Below are positions 1 to 8,067 of a stretch of DNA of 21,775 nucleotides, one piece after another. The notes beneath the pieces were generated by a model. It searched no databases, was not told the DNA's origin, and saw only the letters and a program-made list of their open reading frames with translations. The DNA lies in the NCBI GenBank assembly GCA_002428895.1, contig DIYC01000142.1, forward strand, positions 16,545-38,319, read 5' to 3'. This stretch comes from Burkholderiales bacterium UBA6064 (GTDB lineage: Bacteria; Pseudomonadota; Gammaproteobacteria; Burkholderiales; Burkholderiaceae_B). The position numbers were made by a program, and so were the translations under genes. Positions within the stretch are counted from its first letter, which is position 1. Each line of letters starts with the position of its first letter.

Positions 1-1045
1 ACATGAAATTGATGCCTGTAAGCAGTTAGTTCGGCGTTTAATCTACGCCTTAGCCCAGCAAGCTGAGTGTCACTATGCAACCATTATGCCTGGGTTTACT
101 CACTTGCAAGTGGCACAACCGGTTACCTTTGGTCACCACTTACTGGCCTATGCAGAAATGTTTGAACGTGACCTTGAACGGCTTCAAGATTGTAGAAAAC
201 GTGTCAATCGTCTGCCCCTTGGGGCAGCAGCGCTAGCCGGCACTACCTTTGCGATTCATCGTGAACGCACAGCTGAACTTTTAGGTTTCGAAGCCGTGAC
301 CCGAAACAGCTTAGATTCAGTTTCTGACAGAGACTTTGCGATTGAATTTTGCGCAGTGGCCAGCGTCATTATGATGCACATTTCTCGGCTTTCTGAAGAA
401 CTTATTATCTGGATGAGCCCTCAATTCAATTTTATCGACTTACCCGATCGGTTTTGTACAGGCTCTTCGATTATGCCGCAGAAAAAAAACCCAGATGTTC
501 CCGAACTAGCTCGCGGAAAAACGGGCCGCGTGTACGGTCACCTCACCAATTTACTCACCTTGATGAAAAGCCAACCCTTGGCTTACAACAAAGATAACCA
601 AGAAGACAAAGAGCCACTGTTTGATACTGTAGACACCTTAAGCAACACTCTGACTATTTTTGCTGAAATGATCGCAGGCCTCATGGCTAAACCGGACAAC
701 ATGCAACGAGCTGCACTAAACGGCTATGCCACAGCAACTGACTTAGCCGATATTCTTGTCAAAAAAGGTATACCTTTTCGAGATGCTCACGAAGCAGTCG
801 CCTTAGCCGTTAACTATTGCGAACAACAGCACTGTGGCCTTGAGCAACTGACCCAAGCCGACTTGCAAAAGGCGCTTAATTTACCCCACCTAGGCTATGA
901 CAGTGCCTTGGTTGATCAATCCGTGTTGGATGTATTGCAACTGCAAGGTTCTGTTAATGCTCGTAACCATACCGGCGGTACCTGCCCATCACAAGTACTG
1001 GCACAAGCACAAGCTTGTTTGGCGCGTCATACTCAGACTGTTTAA
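1..1045 (+). CDS. argH: Argininosuccinate lyase, 3' part (start lies outside the window)
   Basis: Cytosolic enzyme that splits argininosuccinate into arginine and fumarate, the last step of arginine synthesis. The reading frame is open from base 2 of the window without a start, so about the first quarter to third of the protein is missing; the visible part is about 347 residues ending at TAA 1043-1045. The family motif [14 protein letters not shown] (around 86-127) carries the conserved His of the active-site region. The fumarate lyase signature [12 protein letters not shown] (around 461-496) carries the catalytic serine loop and is intact. The C-terminal helical region ends in the usual NHTGGT-type stretch. 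The gene converges on the ankyrin-repeat gene and appears intact apart from the window edge. Arginine synthesis is unrelated to the envelope cluster that follows, so this is a separate transcription unit. Confidence 0.97.
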   Translation, partial: HEIDACKQLVRRLIYALAQQAECHYATIMPGFTHLQVAQPVTFGHHLLAYAEMFERDLERLQDCRKRVNRLPLGAAALAGTTFAIHRERTAELLGFEAVTRNSLDSVSDRDFAIEFCAVASVIMMHISRLSEELIIWMSPQFNFIDLPDRFCTGSSIMPQKKNPDVPELARGKTGRVYGHLTNLLTLMKSQPLAYNKDNQEDKEPLFDTVDTLSNTLTIFAEMIAGLMAKPDNMQRAALNGYATATDLADILVKKGIPFRDAHEAVALAVNYCEQQHCGLEQLTQADLQKALNLPHLGYDSALVDQSVLDVLQLQGSVNARNHTGGTCPSQVLAQAQACLARHTQTV

Positions 1046-1083
1046 AGACCACGACCGTTCTTCGATCCTTTATTATTAATCAG

Positions 1084-1118
1084 TGACATGAGAGCCTTAC
1101 TCATTTGGCTCAAAGTCA
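1084..1118. terminator. Weak hairpin between convergent genes
   Basis: In the 103-base gap between argH and the ankyrin gene, TGAC(1084-1087)/GTCA(1115-1118) and GAGCC(1092-1096)/GGCTC(1107-1111) can form an interrupted stem with a 10-base loop. Neither side is followed by a clear run of T, although AT-rich sequence flanks it. It is the only candidate terminator for the two converging genes; the assignment is tentative. Confidence 0.25.
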
Positions 1119-1148
1119 GAAAAATAAAGAAAGCACATTAAAAAAACA

Positions 1149-2444
1149 TTATACTGAAACACTGAATTGCTTAAACAACGCACGCAACAAGTGCACACGT
1201 TGCGCAGTAGGTTGATCAGGATACAGCATATTAGGCAAATTATCCGCTTTGTCGTAATCCAAACCAAACTGCGCAATTAATGGAAATAAATCGCTTGTTA
1301 ACGTCAACGAAGAGTGCGGACTTGAATTAAAAATCGCTTCAAGACTTTGTTGCGTCAAAATAAATTGTTCTTTTAACGTGGCAATAATGTGTTGGCGGCG
1401 TATTTCAATTGCATGGATAAAATCATTTCGATGAATTAAATTGGGATATTGAACTGACAAATCAACACTCAAGTTGAATTGATGATTTGCAATTGAATTC
1501 AACAGTAAACTAATGGCATGCTGTTTTTGGGTTTCAGTTAAATTCGGATCAGTAAGTGAATACTCTGAAGGTACTCCACCTGCTTTCAATAATTTTCCTA
1601 GAAGTCTTAGGTTATCAAGTAAGATAGCCAGATCACAGGCATTTTGGCCCGTTCTGTTTTGTTGATTCACTTGCGCACCAGCACTCAGTAAAAGAGGCAA
1701 TAGTCCCATCCTACCTAAAGCAGTTGCATGATGCAAAGGTGTCCAACCTCGTGAAGATTGAGCATTTACATTGGCTCCATGGTCGATCAACAGTTGTGCA
1801 CAATGACGCTGATTGGCTTGAATGGCGATATGAAGTGGTGTTTTACCTTGATTATCTTTGACTTCTAAATCAGCATTAAATTGAATTAGATCAAGTGTAA
1901 TGTTAACAAAGCCATGCTTAACTGCTAAGTGCAAAACCTGATTGTAATTTGAACCATGTAAGCGCGCACCTTGTTCTAATAAATATAAAACGGTTTCACG
2001 TTGCCCAGAATTGACCGCCAATTGTAAAGGTGACCAATTGATTGAATCCAACTGATTGAGATCAGCCTGTGCATGCACAAACATAGGAATCATATGAGCT
2101 TGTTTATTTTTAATTGCAAGATGAATTAAATGCTCTGAATTAATCAGATCAGAAACAGATTGTTGCGAAGTTGCAATTAACTTTTTAAGTTGTTGAGCAT
2201 TACCTGAAACCACAGTCTGAATTAATTGCTCAGGCTGAATATTAACCTTGACTGAATCAAGAAACAGCCGTTCAGCAATCTGATTCAATGCCGATAAGAG
2301 TCGATAAAAAGGCCGAGTTAAAAAATGGGATGATGATGCATTTTGCCAATGCGTTGCATCTACTTGTAATTGAGAAGTTGAAGATTCAAGGTTATAGAAA
2401 TGAGGCGTTTCTAAGTTTCGGCTAACATTCAATTCATGGTTCAT
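1149..2444 (-). CDS. Ankyrin-repeat protein of unknown function
   Basis: A 431-residue protein with about six ankyrin repeats between residues about 73 and 290. The clearest units are at 136-165, 200-228 (GKTPLHIAIQANQR then AQLLIDHGANVNAQ) and 233-261 (GWTPLHHA), each with the TPLH turn and the LLxxGAxxN helix-loop. Repeats of this kind bind proteins; the partner is unknown. Residues 1-70 are polar and show no signal peptide or membrane segment. Residues 300-431 look helical and match no family I recognise. ATG 2444 is preceded by AAGG about 7 bases upstream. The gene lies 14 bases after the SpoU-family methyltransferase in the same direction, so it is probably the last gene of the envelope operon. 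Such proteins are sometimes secreted effectors in host-associated bacteria, but many are cytosolic or periplasmic; nothing here decides between these. Confidence 0.85.
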   Translation of the reverse strand: MNHELNVSRNLETPHFYNLESSTSQLQVDATHWQNASSSHFLTRPFYRLLSALNQIAERLFLDSVKVNIQPEQLIQTVVSGNAQQLKKLIATSQQSVSDLINSEHLIHLAIKNKQAHMIPMFVHAQADLNQLDSINWSPLQLAVNSGQRETVLYLLEQGARLHGSNYNQVLHLAVKHGFVNITLDLIQFNADLEVKDNQGKTPLHIAIQANQRHCAQLLIDHGANVNAQSSRGWTPLHHATALGRMGLLPLLLSAGAQVNQQNRTGQNACDLAILLDNLRLLGKLLKAGGVPSEYSLTDPNLTETQKQHAISLLLNSIANHQFNLSVDLSVQYPNLIHRNDFIHAIEIRRQHIIATLKEQFILTQQSLEAIFNSSPHSSLTLTSDLFPLIAQFGLDYDKADNLPNMLYPDQPTAQRVHLLRALFKQFSVSV

Positions 2445-2458
2445 GATTTAACCTTATT

Positions 2459-3310
2459 TCAGCAGTTAATGCTGTTGATCCGTTGACGCATTTGCTCAAA
2501 TAACACAATCGCTACACTACTGGCTACATTTAAGCTTTCAACCGCCGTAGACTGTGGAATGCGAACACAACAATTTGCTTTTTCTAACCATTCTACACAA
2601 ACTCCCTGCCCTTCATGCCCAAAAACCCAAACAGTGGGTTGAGTTAAATTTAAGGAGTATAAGGGCACACTAGAAGATGCTAAATGAGTTGCATAAATAG
2701 ATTGTGAAAAGTTTGGCAACTGATGTGATTCAAAAAACTTTAAATGCCACTGTGCCCCCATACCTGCGCGTAATGCTTTACTTCCCCATGGCCAGGCACA
2801 ACCTGAAGTTAAACCGATGTGTTGAACAGAAGCTGCTGCACATGTTCGTAAAATAGCACCTAAATTATTCGGGTCTTGTACGCCATCTAAAATGACCCAA
2901 TCGCTTAACCCATGTTGCTGAATCTGTGCCGACGTTGATTCAACAACAAGCGGCTTAAATACAACCAAAGGACCCACGGGGCATTCTTGTTCGCTTAACT
3001 TACAATACAACCAGTCTGGAACCTCAAAAACAGAATAGGTAGACAGAGATTCTGGCTTTTTAGCTGTAGCGCAATCAGTTAAAAGATTTTTTAGTCGGCT
3101 AAATTCATTGTGTTGAAATAAACTTTGAGGTAGCCAAACTTGCTCAATCGTATGCGCTGCGTGTTGAAACACTTCAAACGCCAAATGCAATCCCTCGCAC
3201 CAAGCAACCTGATTCGTACGGTTTTTAGCCGCTGGGGCTTTAAGCCATTTTAAAGCCTGTTTAAATGCTGTATTTTTTGTTGATTCAATGCGTTGTAATT
3301 CAAATTTCAC
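2459..3310 (-). CDS. SpoU/TrmH-family RNA 2'-O-ribose methyltransferase
   Basis: Predicted S-adenosylmethionine-dependent methyltransferase of the SPOUT class, acting on a ribose 2'-OH in rRNA or tRNA. Residues about 30-120 fit the L30e-like RNA-binding domain of RlmB/TsnR-type enzymes. The three SpoU motifs are present: motif 1 at 138-161 with DGVQDPNNLGAILRT (conserved Asn and Arg), motif 2 at 228-238 (WVFGHEGQG), and motif 3 at 250-272 (IPQSTAVESLNVASSVAI), which forms the knotted cofactor site. The start is GTG 3310, overlapping the rnhB stop in a GTGA, which implies coupled translation. The length of 283 residues is normal. The exact target nucleotide cannot be told from the sequence, so no gene symbol is given. 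The same neighbour relation with rnhB and lpxB is known in other Burkholderiales. Confidence 0.9.
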   Translation of the reverse strand: MKFELQRIESTKNTAFKQALKWLKAPAAKNRTNQVAWCEGLHLAFEVFQHAAHTIEQVWLPQSLFQHNEFSRLKNLLTDCATAKKPESLSTYSVFEVPDWLYCKLSEQECPVGPLVVFKPLVVESTSAQIQQHGLSDWVILDGVQDPNNLGAILRTCAAASVQHIGLTSGCAWPWGSKALRAGMGAQWHLKFFESHQLPNFSQSIYATHLASSSVPLYSLNLTQPTVWVFGHEGQGVCVEWLEKANCCVRIPQSTAVESLNVASSVAIVLFEQMRQRINSINC

Positions 3311-3966
3311 AACAATACCCCTTGAACAGCTTGCTCCTGTTGAAGCAGTGCTTTAACAGGGGCAAAGCTTTTACGATGATACCGAGTTGGGCCATATTGT
3401 TTAAGCAACGCCAAATGCTCTGGAGTAGGATAACCTTTGTGCGACTCTAATTTAAACCAAGGTATGTGAAGCGCTTCCTGTTTGCACCAAGTATCGCGAT
3501 GAACTTTTGCCAAAATAGACCCTGCTGAAATGGCCGGTACAAAAGTATCCCCTTTAACGATTGCTTTGCCCGCATAATGCCATTTTGGCAATCGGTTACC
3601 ATCTACCAACACAAAACAACGTTTGGGTTCTAAATTAGCTTTCTCGATGAGTTGAGTAACGGCTTGGTGCATTGCCAACAGCGAGGCTTGCAAAATATTA
3701 ATTCGATCGATGTGCTCTGCCCCCACCTCACTAATTGCCCAAGCAATGCTTGAACGACAAATTTCAGCAAACAAATGATCTCGTTTTTTTTCTGACAAAG
3801 CCTTAGAACAAGCCAACCCTTGAATAAAATTTGGACTTGGTAACAAAACTGCACCGGCTACAACTGGCCCTAATAAAGGCCCTCTCCCTGCCTCATCCAC
3901 GCCAATCAAATGATATTGATTGAATTCAGCCCACTGCTGAAGGTGTTGATACTCGTACAAAGTCAT
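3307..3966 (-). CDS. rnhB: Ribonuclease HII
   Basis: Endonuclease that cuts the RNA strand of RNA-DNA hybrids and starts removal of misincorporated ribonucleotides. The N-terminal motif GVDEAGRGPLLGPVVAGAV (residues 22-40) gives catalytic Asp24 and Glu25. VDGN (Asp122) and VKGD (Asp140) supply the other two metal ligands, with the same 18-residue spacing as in the E. coli enzyme. ISAGSILAKVHRD and SHKGYPTPEHL are further family blocks. The length of 219 residues is normal. ATG 3966 overlaps the lpxB stop as ATGA. The link to the lipid A genes is a conserved operon position, not a shared pathway. Confidence 0.97.
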   Translation of the reverse strand: MTLYEYQHLQQWAEFNQYHLIGVDEAGRGPLLGPVVAGAVLLPSPNFIQGLACSKALSEKKRDHLFAEICRSSIAWAISEVGAEHIDRINILQASLLAMHQAVTQLIEKANLEPKRCFVLVDGNRLPKWHYAGKAIVKGDTFVPAISAGSILAKVHRDTWCKQEALHIPWFKLESHKGYPTPEHLALLKQYGPTRYHRKSFAPVKALLQQEQAVQGVLL

Positions 3967-5174
3967 AAATAACGCCGAATGATTTGTGCTGCCAATTGGT
4001 TAGAGGGTTGCGACAACAAGGCATGTTGCTCAGCAAATAAGGCTTCAATTCGAGTTCGGTTTGAATCACTGTCAAGCTGAAATAAGATCTGTCGTTTTAA
4101 GTGATCTGGGTTAACTTGAGACTGAAGGCATTCAGGGACAACAAATTCTTTCAATAAAATGTTAGGTAAGCCAACATAAGGTAAATCGGTGGCATGCTGC
4201 TTCATCCAGTAATACGAGAAAGACGGCATTTTATAGGCAATCACCATTGGTTTTTTAAACATCATTGCTTCGAGTGTTGCAGTGCCCGAGGCCAGTAAAA
4301 CAGCATTGACGGCTGCCATGGATTCGTGACTTTGACCAATTTGAACTTTCCAGCTAGCACGCAGTGAATTGGGTAATTGTTGCAAAAAATAATTCAGCAA
4401 CGTTTGATTGGGTAATGGCGTAATAAACTCCAAATGGGGTTTGATTTTTTTCAGCGCGATGCAGGTTTGAATAAACGGTTGCGTTAAATGAACCAATTCA
4501 CTCAGTCGACTGCCTGGCAAAACAGCAAGCAATTCAACATCTGAATCAAACCCTAAATCGTGACGATAAGCAAGCATATTCACTTGCTGAGGAATACGCT
4601 GAGCCATTGGATGCCCAATATAAGTTGATTCAATTTTGGCTTGCGAAAGAATTTTAGGTTCAAACGGAAACAAACACAATACATGATCGCAAGCTTTTTT
4701 GAGAAGATGAATCCGTTGCATACGCCAAGCCCAAATAGAGGGGCACACTAAGTGAATAGTCGGAATACCCTTCTGTTTAAGGGCCAGTTCAATTTTTAAA
4801 TTAAAATCGGGTGCATCGACTCCCAAAAACACGCGTGGCGGATTATCAAAAGTCCAGCGACGAATGAGCTGGCGCTGCAAACGTAATAAACGAGGTAAAT
4901 GCCGAATCACTTCCAGGTAGCCCCGTACAGACAATGAATGAATACTTTCAAGTGGCAAGACGCCACATTCATTTAAACGTGGGCCAGTAATCCCTTCAAG
5001 CATCAAGGGAACACCTAAGTGTACTTGTTCTGCAATTAATGATTCAATAGCTAAGGCTGCAATCCAATCACCAGAAGCCTCGCCAGCGACGATCGCAATA
5101 TCTAGTAAATTATTTTGAACGTAAGCTAACCGTTGCATGTTGGGTTGTGAATCAACTTCACCGAACAATGCCAC
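3963..5174 (-). CDS. lpxB: Lipid-A-disaccharide synthase
   Basis: Membrane-associated GT19 glycosyltransferase joining UDP-2,3-diacylglucosamine to lipid X to give the tetra-acyl disaccharide 1-phosphate of lipid A. Motifs with GTG 5174 as residue 1: AIVAGEASGD (27-36), GVDAPDFN (118-125; Asp120 aligns with the essential Asp of the E. coli enzyme), SIWAW (146-150), YIGHP (185-189) and LPGSR (219-223; Arg223 is the conserved substrate Arg). The length of 403 residues is slightly above the usual 380-390. The GTG start overlaps lpxA by 17 bases and has an AGG about 8 bases upstream. An ATG at 5138 (residue 13) is the alternative and would give 391 residues, closer to the family N-terminus but with no clear ribosome site. 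The gene lies within the skp-lpxD-fabZ-lpxA-lpxB-rnhB run. Confidence 0.95.
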   Translation of the reverse strand: MALFGEVDSQPNMQRLAYVQNNLLDIAIVAGEASGDWIAALAIESLIAEQVHLGVPLMLEGITGPRLNECGVLPLESIHSLSVRGYLEVIRHLPRLLRLQRQLIRRWTFDNPPRVFLGVDAPDFNLKIELALKQKGIPTIHLVCPSIWAWRMQRIHLLKKACDHVLCLFPFEPKILSQAKIESTYIGHPMAQRIPQQVNMLAYRHDLGFDSDVELLAVLPGSRLSELVHLTQPFIQTCIALKKIKPHLEFITPLPNQTLLNYFLQQLPNSLRASWKVQIGQSHESMAAVNAVLLASGTATLEAMMFKKPMVIAYKMPSFSYYWMKQHATDLPYVGLPNILLKEFVVPECLQSQVNPDHLKRQILFQLDSDSNRTRIEALFAEQHALLSQPSNQLAAQIIRRYL

Positions 5175-5949
5175 GATTAACCTGATTTAAAAAACTCTGA
5201 AGGATTTTAAGTGCTTGAATAATTTCATCTTCTTTGGCTTCAGCTTGTAAATGAGCAATCGCAAGCTTAGCTTCTTCAAGACTTAAACCCTGACGATATA
5301 AAATTTTATAAGCTCGCTTAATTGCCGTAATTGTTTGCGCAGAAAATCCTCGACGTTTAAGGCCTTCGGTATTAATACCCGACGCACTCGCTGGATAACC
5401 TGCACCCATCACATAGGGTGGTAAGTCTTGCGTTAATTTAGTTTGAAACGCAGTCATAGAATGGTCGCCAATTTGAATAAACTGGTGAACACCCGTTAAC
5501 CCTCCTAAGATGACCCAGTTGCCAATAGTCACATGACCAGCCAATTGCACACTGTTGGCTATCACATTGTTGTGTCCAAGCCGACAATCGTGCGCAATAT
5601 GGACATATGCCATAATCCAATTGTGATGCCCAACTACGGTAACGCCACCACCTTGCATAGTACCTGTGTTAATGGTGCAAAATTCACGAATGGTATTGTT
5701 GTCACCAATCACCAAAGTAGTTGGTTCACCTTTATATTTTTTATCTTGTGGATTGCCTCCAATAGCTGCATGGCTATAAATGGTATTGTTGCATCCAATG
5801 GTTGTGTAGCCAGTAATCACACAATGTGAGCCAATTTCACAACCTTCTGCGATACTGACATGAGGGCCAATAACTGTATACGGACCAATTTGAACGGAAT
5901 CGGCAATTGTCGCATTTGAATCCACAACCGCTGTTGGATGAATGTTCAT
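5158..5949 (-). CDS. lpxA: Acyl-ACP--UDP-N-acetylglucosamine O-acyltransferase
   Basis: Cytosolic left-handed beta-helix trimer that puts a 3-hydroxyacyl chain on O3 of UDP-GlcNAc, the first step of lipid A synthesis. The start was placed at ATG 5949 (MNIHPTAVVD), giving 263 residues, the usual length, and lying 5 bases after the fabZ stop with GGGAAG upstream. An in-frame GTG at 5976 would add nine unrelated residues and overlap fabZ by 22 bases. Hexapeptide repeats (IGPYTVIG, VIGDNNTI, LAGHVTIG) fill residues 2-165, and the HIAHDC block gives catalytic His120. GLKRRGFS in the helical C-terminus is typical. By eye alignment the E. coli Gly173 acyl-chain ruler position is Phe168 here, which would favour a chain shorter than C14. 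Confidence 0.96.
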   Translation of the reverse strand: MNIHPTAVVDSNATIADSVQIGPYTVIGPHVSIAEGCEIGSHCVITGYTTIGCNNTIYSHAAIGGNPQDKKYKGEPTTLVIGDNNTIREFCTINTGTMQGGGVTVVGHHNWIMAYVHIAHDCRLGHNNVIANSVQLAGHVTIGNWVILGGLTGVHQFIQIGDHSMTAFQTKLTQDLPPYVMGAGYPASASGINTEGLKRRGFSAQTITAIKRAYKILYRQGLSLEEAKLAIAHLQAEAKEDEIIQALKILQSFLNQVNRGIVR

Positions 5950-5954
5950 ACCGT

Positions 5955-6404
5955 TTATACTTCCCGTGCTGTGCACATTAAGTTTGCACTCGCAACTAAT
6001 TTGTCATCGACCAACGCTTTGGTCACATATTTCCAAATACCTCGAGACACTTTGTCAACCTGAACATCAAGCATCAGCACATCTCCAGGCACTACAGGTC
6101 GTTTAAAACGACAGTCGTCAATTCCAACAAAATAATACACTGAATTGTTTCCAGGCTTTTTATCCATTGAATTAAACGACAAAATACCAGCTGCTTGAGC
6201 CAGTGCTTCGACAATTAAAACTCCTGGCATCACAGGATGTATCGGAAAATGACCTGGAAAAAATGGCTCGTTGTAAGTGACATTCTTTTGAGCCAAAATG
6301 CGTTGGTTCGGTTCAATTAAATGAACACGATCGACCAAAACAAATGGATAACGATGTGGAAGTTGTTGAAGAATACCTTTAATATCAAGTACGGGTTCGC
6401 TCAT
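5955..6404 (-). CDS. fabZ: 3-hydroxyacyl-[acyl-carrier-protein] dehydratase
   Basis: Hot-dog-fold dehydratase that converts 3-hydroxyacyl-ACP to trans-2-enoyl-ACP in fatty acid elongation. It draws on the same 3-hydroxyacyl-ACP pool that LpxA and LpxD use, so its place between lpxD and lpxA makes metabolic sense. [12 protein letters not shown] (15-26) is the N-terminal family block. [20 protein letters not shown] (48-67) carries catalytic His52 and Glu66. FKRPVVPGD (around 108-116) is also conserved. The length of 149 residues is normal. ATG 6404 lies 9 bases after the lpxD stop, and TAA 5955-5957 is followed within 5 bases by lpxA. Confidence 0.97.
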   Translation of the reverse strand: MSEPVLDIKGILQQLPHRYPFVLVDRVHLIEPNQRILAQKNVTYNEPFFPGHFPIHPVMPGVLIVEALAQAAGILSFNSMDKKPGNNSVYYFVGIDDCRFKRPVVPGDVLMLDVQVDKVSRGIWKYVTKALVDDKLVASANLMCTAREV

Positions 6405-6413
6405 TTAATTTGA

Positions 6414-7499
6414 TCACTTTAATAATTTTTTTTCAATTTCTAAAACACGTTGCCGAAGCTTCGAAAGTTGCTTGACAAGTACTGCATTTTTTTCCCAAGT
6501 TGAATGTTCAGTCGCAGGGAAAATACCGGTATAGGCACCTGGCCTCTGAATTGTACTCATAATTGCCGTTGCACCCGTAATGTGAGTACCCTCTGGAATG
6601 TTTAAGTGCCCAAGTAACATGGCTGCTCCGCCAATAGTGCAGCGTGCACCAATATGCGTACTACCTGCCATTCCGACACAACCAGCAACTGCCGTGTGCT
6701 CGCCAATAGTGCAGTTATGAGCAATCATGATTTGATTGTCAAGCTTGACTCCAAAACCGATGAGCGTATCATCAAGCGCACCCCTATCGATAGTAGTGTT
6801 GGCACCAATTTCAACATGATCCGCAATCACAACTTTGCCAACCTGAGGAATTTTTACCCAGGTTGCACCATCGTGAGCAAAACCAAATCCATCGGCACCA
6901 AGCACAACACCGGAATGAATGATACAAAAATTACCAATGATGGTTTCACTATAAACACTCACATTGGGATAAATCATTGTGTGAGAACCTACATAAACTT
7001 GATCAGAAATCACAGTTCCGGGCCCAATGTGAACTTCTGAAGAAATTCTCGAATAGGCACCAATCACTACTCCTGCACCGATGCAGGCTGTTGGATGCAC
7101 TGTTGCTGTTGCATCAATCACTGCACTAGAATGAATCCCTTTTAAGGGCGACTTAACCTGGCTTTGAGACACCCACCAAGTTTGAATATGTGCATAAGTT
7201 AAATAAGGATTTTTAACAACCCAAAAATAATGTACTGAACAAGGATGAGATTGAGTCAGTTGAACCAGCTCTTCAACATCCTTTTCTGCCACAAGCACAA
7301 TACGAGCTTGAGTTTCTAAAACATCAAACTTAAGTTTGAGATTTGATAAAAAGCTGATGTGATGATTTTTAGATGATACTAAAGAAGCAAAACCAGAAAG
7401 TTTTACTTCTTCTGTTGCAACTGGGCTTGCCTGAATAGCTTGGAGCCTACCACCAAATCGAGCCAATAAATCGCTAAGCGTAAATTCTTGAAAATTCAT
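6414..7499 (-). CDS. lpxD: UDP-3-O-acylglucosamine N-acyltransferase
   Basis: Adds the second 3-hydroxyacyl chain, at N2, in lipid A synthesis. The N-terminal uridine-binding domain (1-115) ends near [10 protein letters not shown] left-handed beta-helix of hexapeptide repeats follows (about 122-310). GADGFGFA (201-208) is the family hallmark, and [16 protein letters not shown] gives catalytic His261. A C-terminal helix closes the protein. The length of 361 residues is slightly above the E. coli protein. ATG 7499 follows the skp stop by 16 bases with no strong ribosome site, which suggests coupling to skp translation. Confidence 0.97.
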   Translation of the reverse strand: MNFQEFTLSDLLARFGGRLQAIQASPVATEEVKLSGFASLVSSKNHHISFLSNLKLKFDVLETQARIVLVAEKDVEELVQLTQSHPCSVHYFWVVKNPYLTYAHIQTWWVSQSQVKSPLKGIHSSAVIDATATVHPTACIGAGVVIGAYSRISSEVHIGPGTVISDQVYVGSHTMIYPNVSVYSETIIGNFCIIHSGVVLGADGFGFAHDGATWVKIPQVGKVVIADHVEIGANTTIDRGALDDTLIGFGVKLDNQIMIAHNCTIGEHTAVAGCVGMAGSTHIGARCTIGGAAMLLGHLNIPEGTHITGATAIMSTIQRPGAYTGIFPATEHSTWEKNAVLVKQLSKLRQRVLEIEKKLLK

Positions 7500-7515
7500 T
7501 CAATTTCATCAAGAA

Positions 7516-8043
7516 CTATTTGCCGTTATTTAAGCTTTTAATCACTTTGTCTGTAATATCAATGCGTTTATTGGCATACACTGCATCTTGAAAAATAAGA
7601 TCAAAATTTTCTTTTTCTGCAATTTCACGAATCACTTTATTGGCACGCTCGATGAGTTCACCCACCAATTGAGTTTTTTGTTGCGCCAAATCTTCATCAA
7701 ACTCACGTCTTTTCCGTTGGAAATCACGATCTAATTCAGCCAAATCGCGTTGCCGCTTTGATTTTTGATCTTCAGATAAAGTAATTGCATCTTTGTCTAG
7801 CTTAGTGGCCTCTGTTCGAACTTTGGTAGCCAATGCTGTTAATTCTTTTTGACGAGCAGAAAATGAGTTCTCCAGATTAGTTTGTGCATCTAATGCAAAC
7901 TTAGAATCTCTTAAGATTCTTTGTGTGTTCACAAAGCCGATTTTAATTTCAGCAGCCCAAACCATCGCTGTGGGTGCCAATACGGATAAACCAATAAATG
8001 CAGAAATTAGCCGATGAGTAAAAACTTTCAAATGAGTCTCCAT
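7516..8043 (-). CDS. skp: Periplasmic OmpH/Skp-family chaperone
   Basis: Periplasmic holdase that carries unfolded outer-membrane proteins to the BAM complex. It has a signal peptide with basic residues around His10-Arg11, a hydrophobic stretch about 12-26, and likely cleavage at VWA|AE near residue 30. The mature protein starts with the family pattern KIGFVNTQRIL and continues as a long charged coiled-coil region (about 45-130) that forms the tentacles; FDLIFQDAVYA near the C-terminus is also typical. The length is 175 residues. The start is open: ATG 8043 has no ribosome site, while TTG 8031 lies 6 bases after GGAG (8041-8038) and gives a cleaner signal peptide, MKVFTHRLIS. bamA lies directly upstream and lpxD directly downstream, as in most proteobacteria. 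Confidence 0.93.
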   Translation of the reverse strand: METHLKVFTHRLISAFIGLSVLAPTAMVWAAEIKIGFVNTQRILRDSKFALDAQTNLENSFSARQKELTALATKVRTEATKLDKDAITLSEDQKSKRQRDLAELDRDFQRKRREFDEDLAQQKTQLVGELIERANKVIREIAEKENFDLIFQDAVYANKRIDITDKVIKSLNNGK

Positions 8044-8067
8044 ATTAAAACTAAATAAAAAAAGTGG

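Noticed and set aside
1046..1148. A small RNA or gene in the argH/ankyrin gap
   Set aside because: There is only a weak interrupted hairpin, no promoter-like pair and no open frame with a ribosome site.
5533..5829. 98-codon open frame on the + strand opposite lpxA
   Set aside because: It lies wholly opposite lpxA hexapeptide repeats, has Thr/Ser/Asn-rich composition typical of antisense shadow, and has no homology features.
5950..5976. Longer lpxA form starting at GTG 5976
   Set aside because: The nine extra residues are unlike the family N-terminus. ATG 5949 gives the usual length, lies just after fabZ and has GGGAAG upstream.
6654..7040. 128-codon open frame on the + strand opposite lpxD
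   Set aside because: It is an antisense shadow of the repetitive beta-helix coding sequence, with low-complexity Asn/Thr/Ile composition and no ribosome site.
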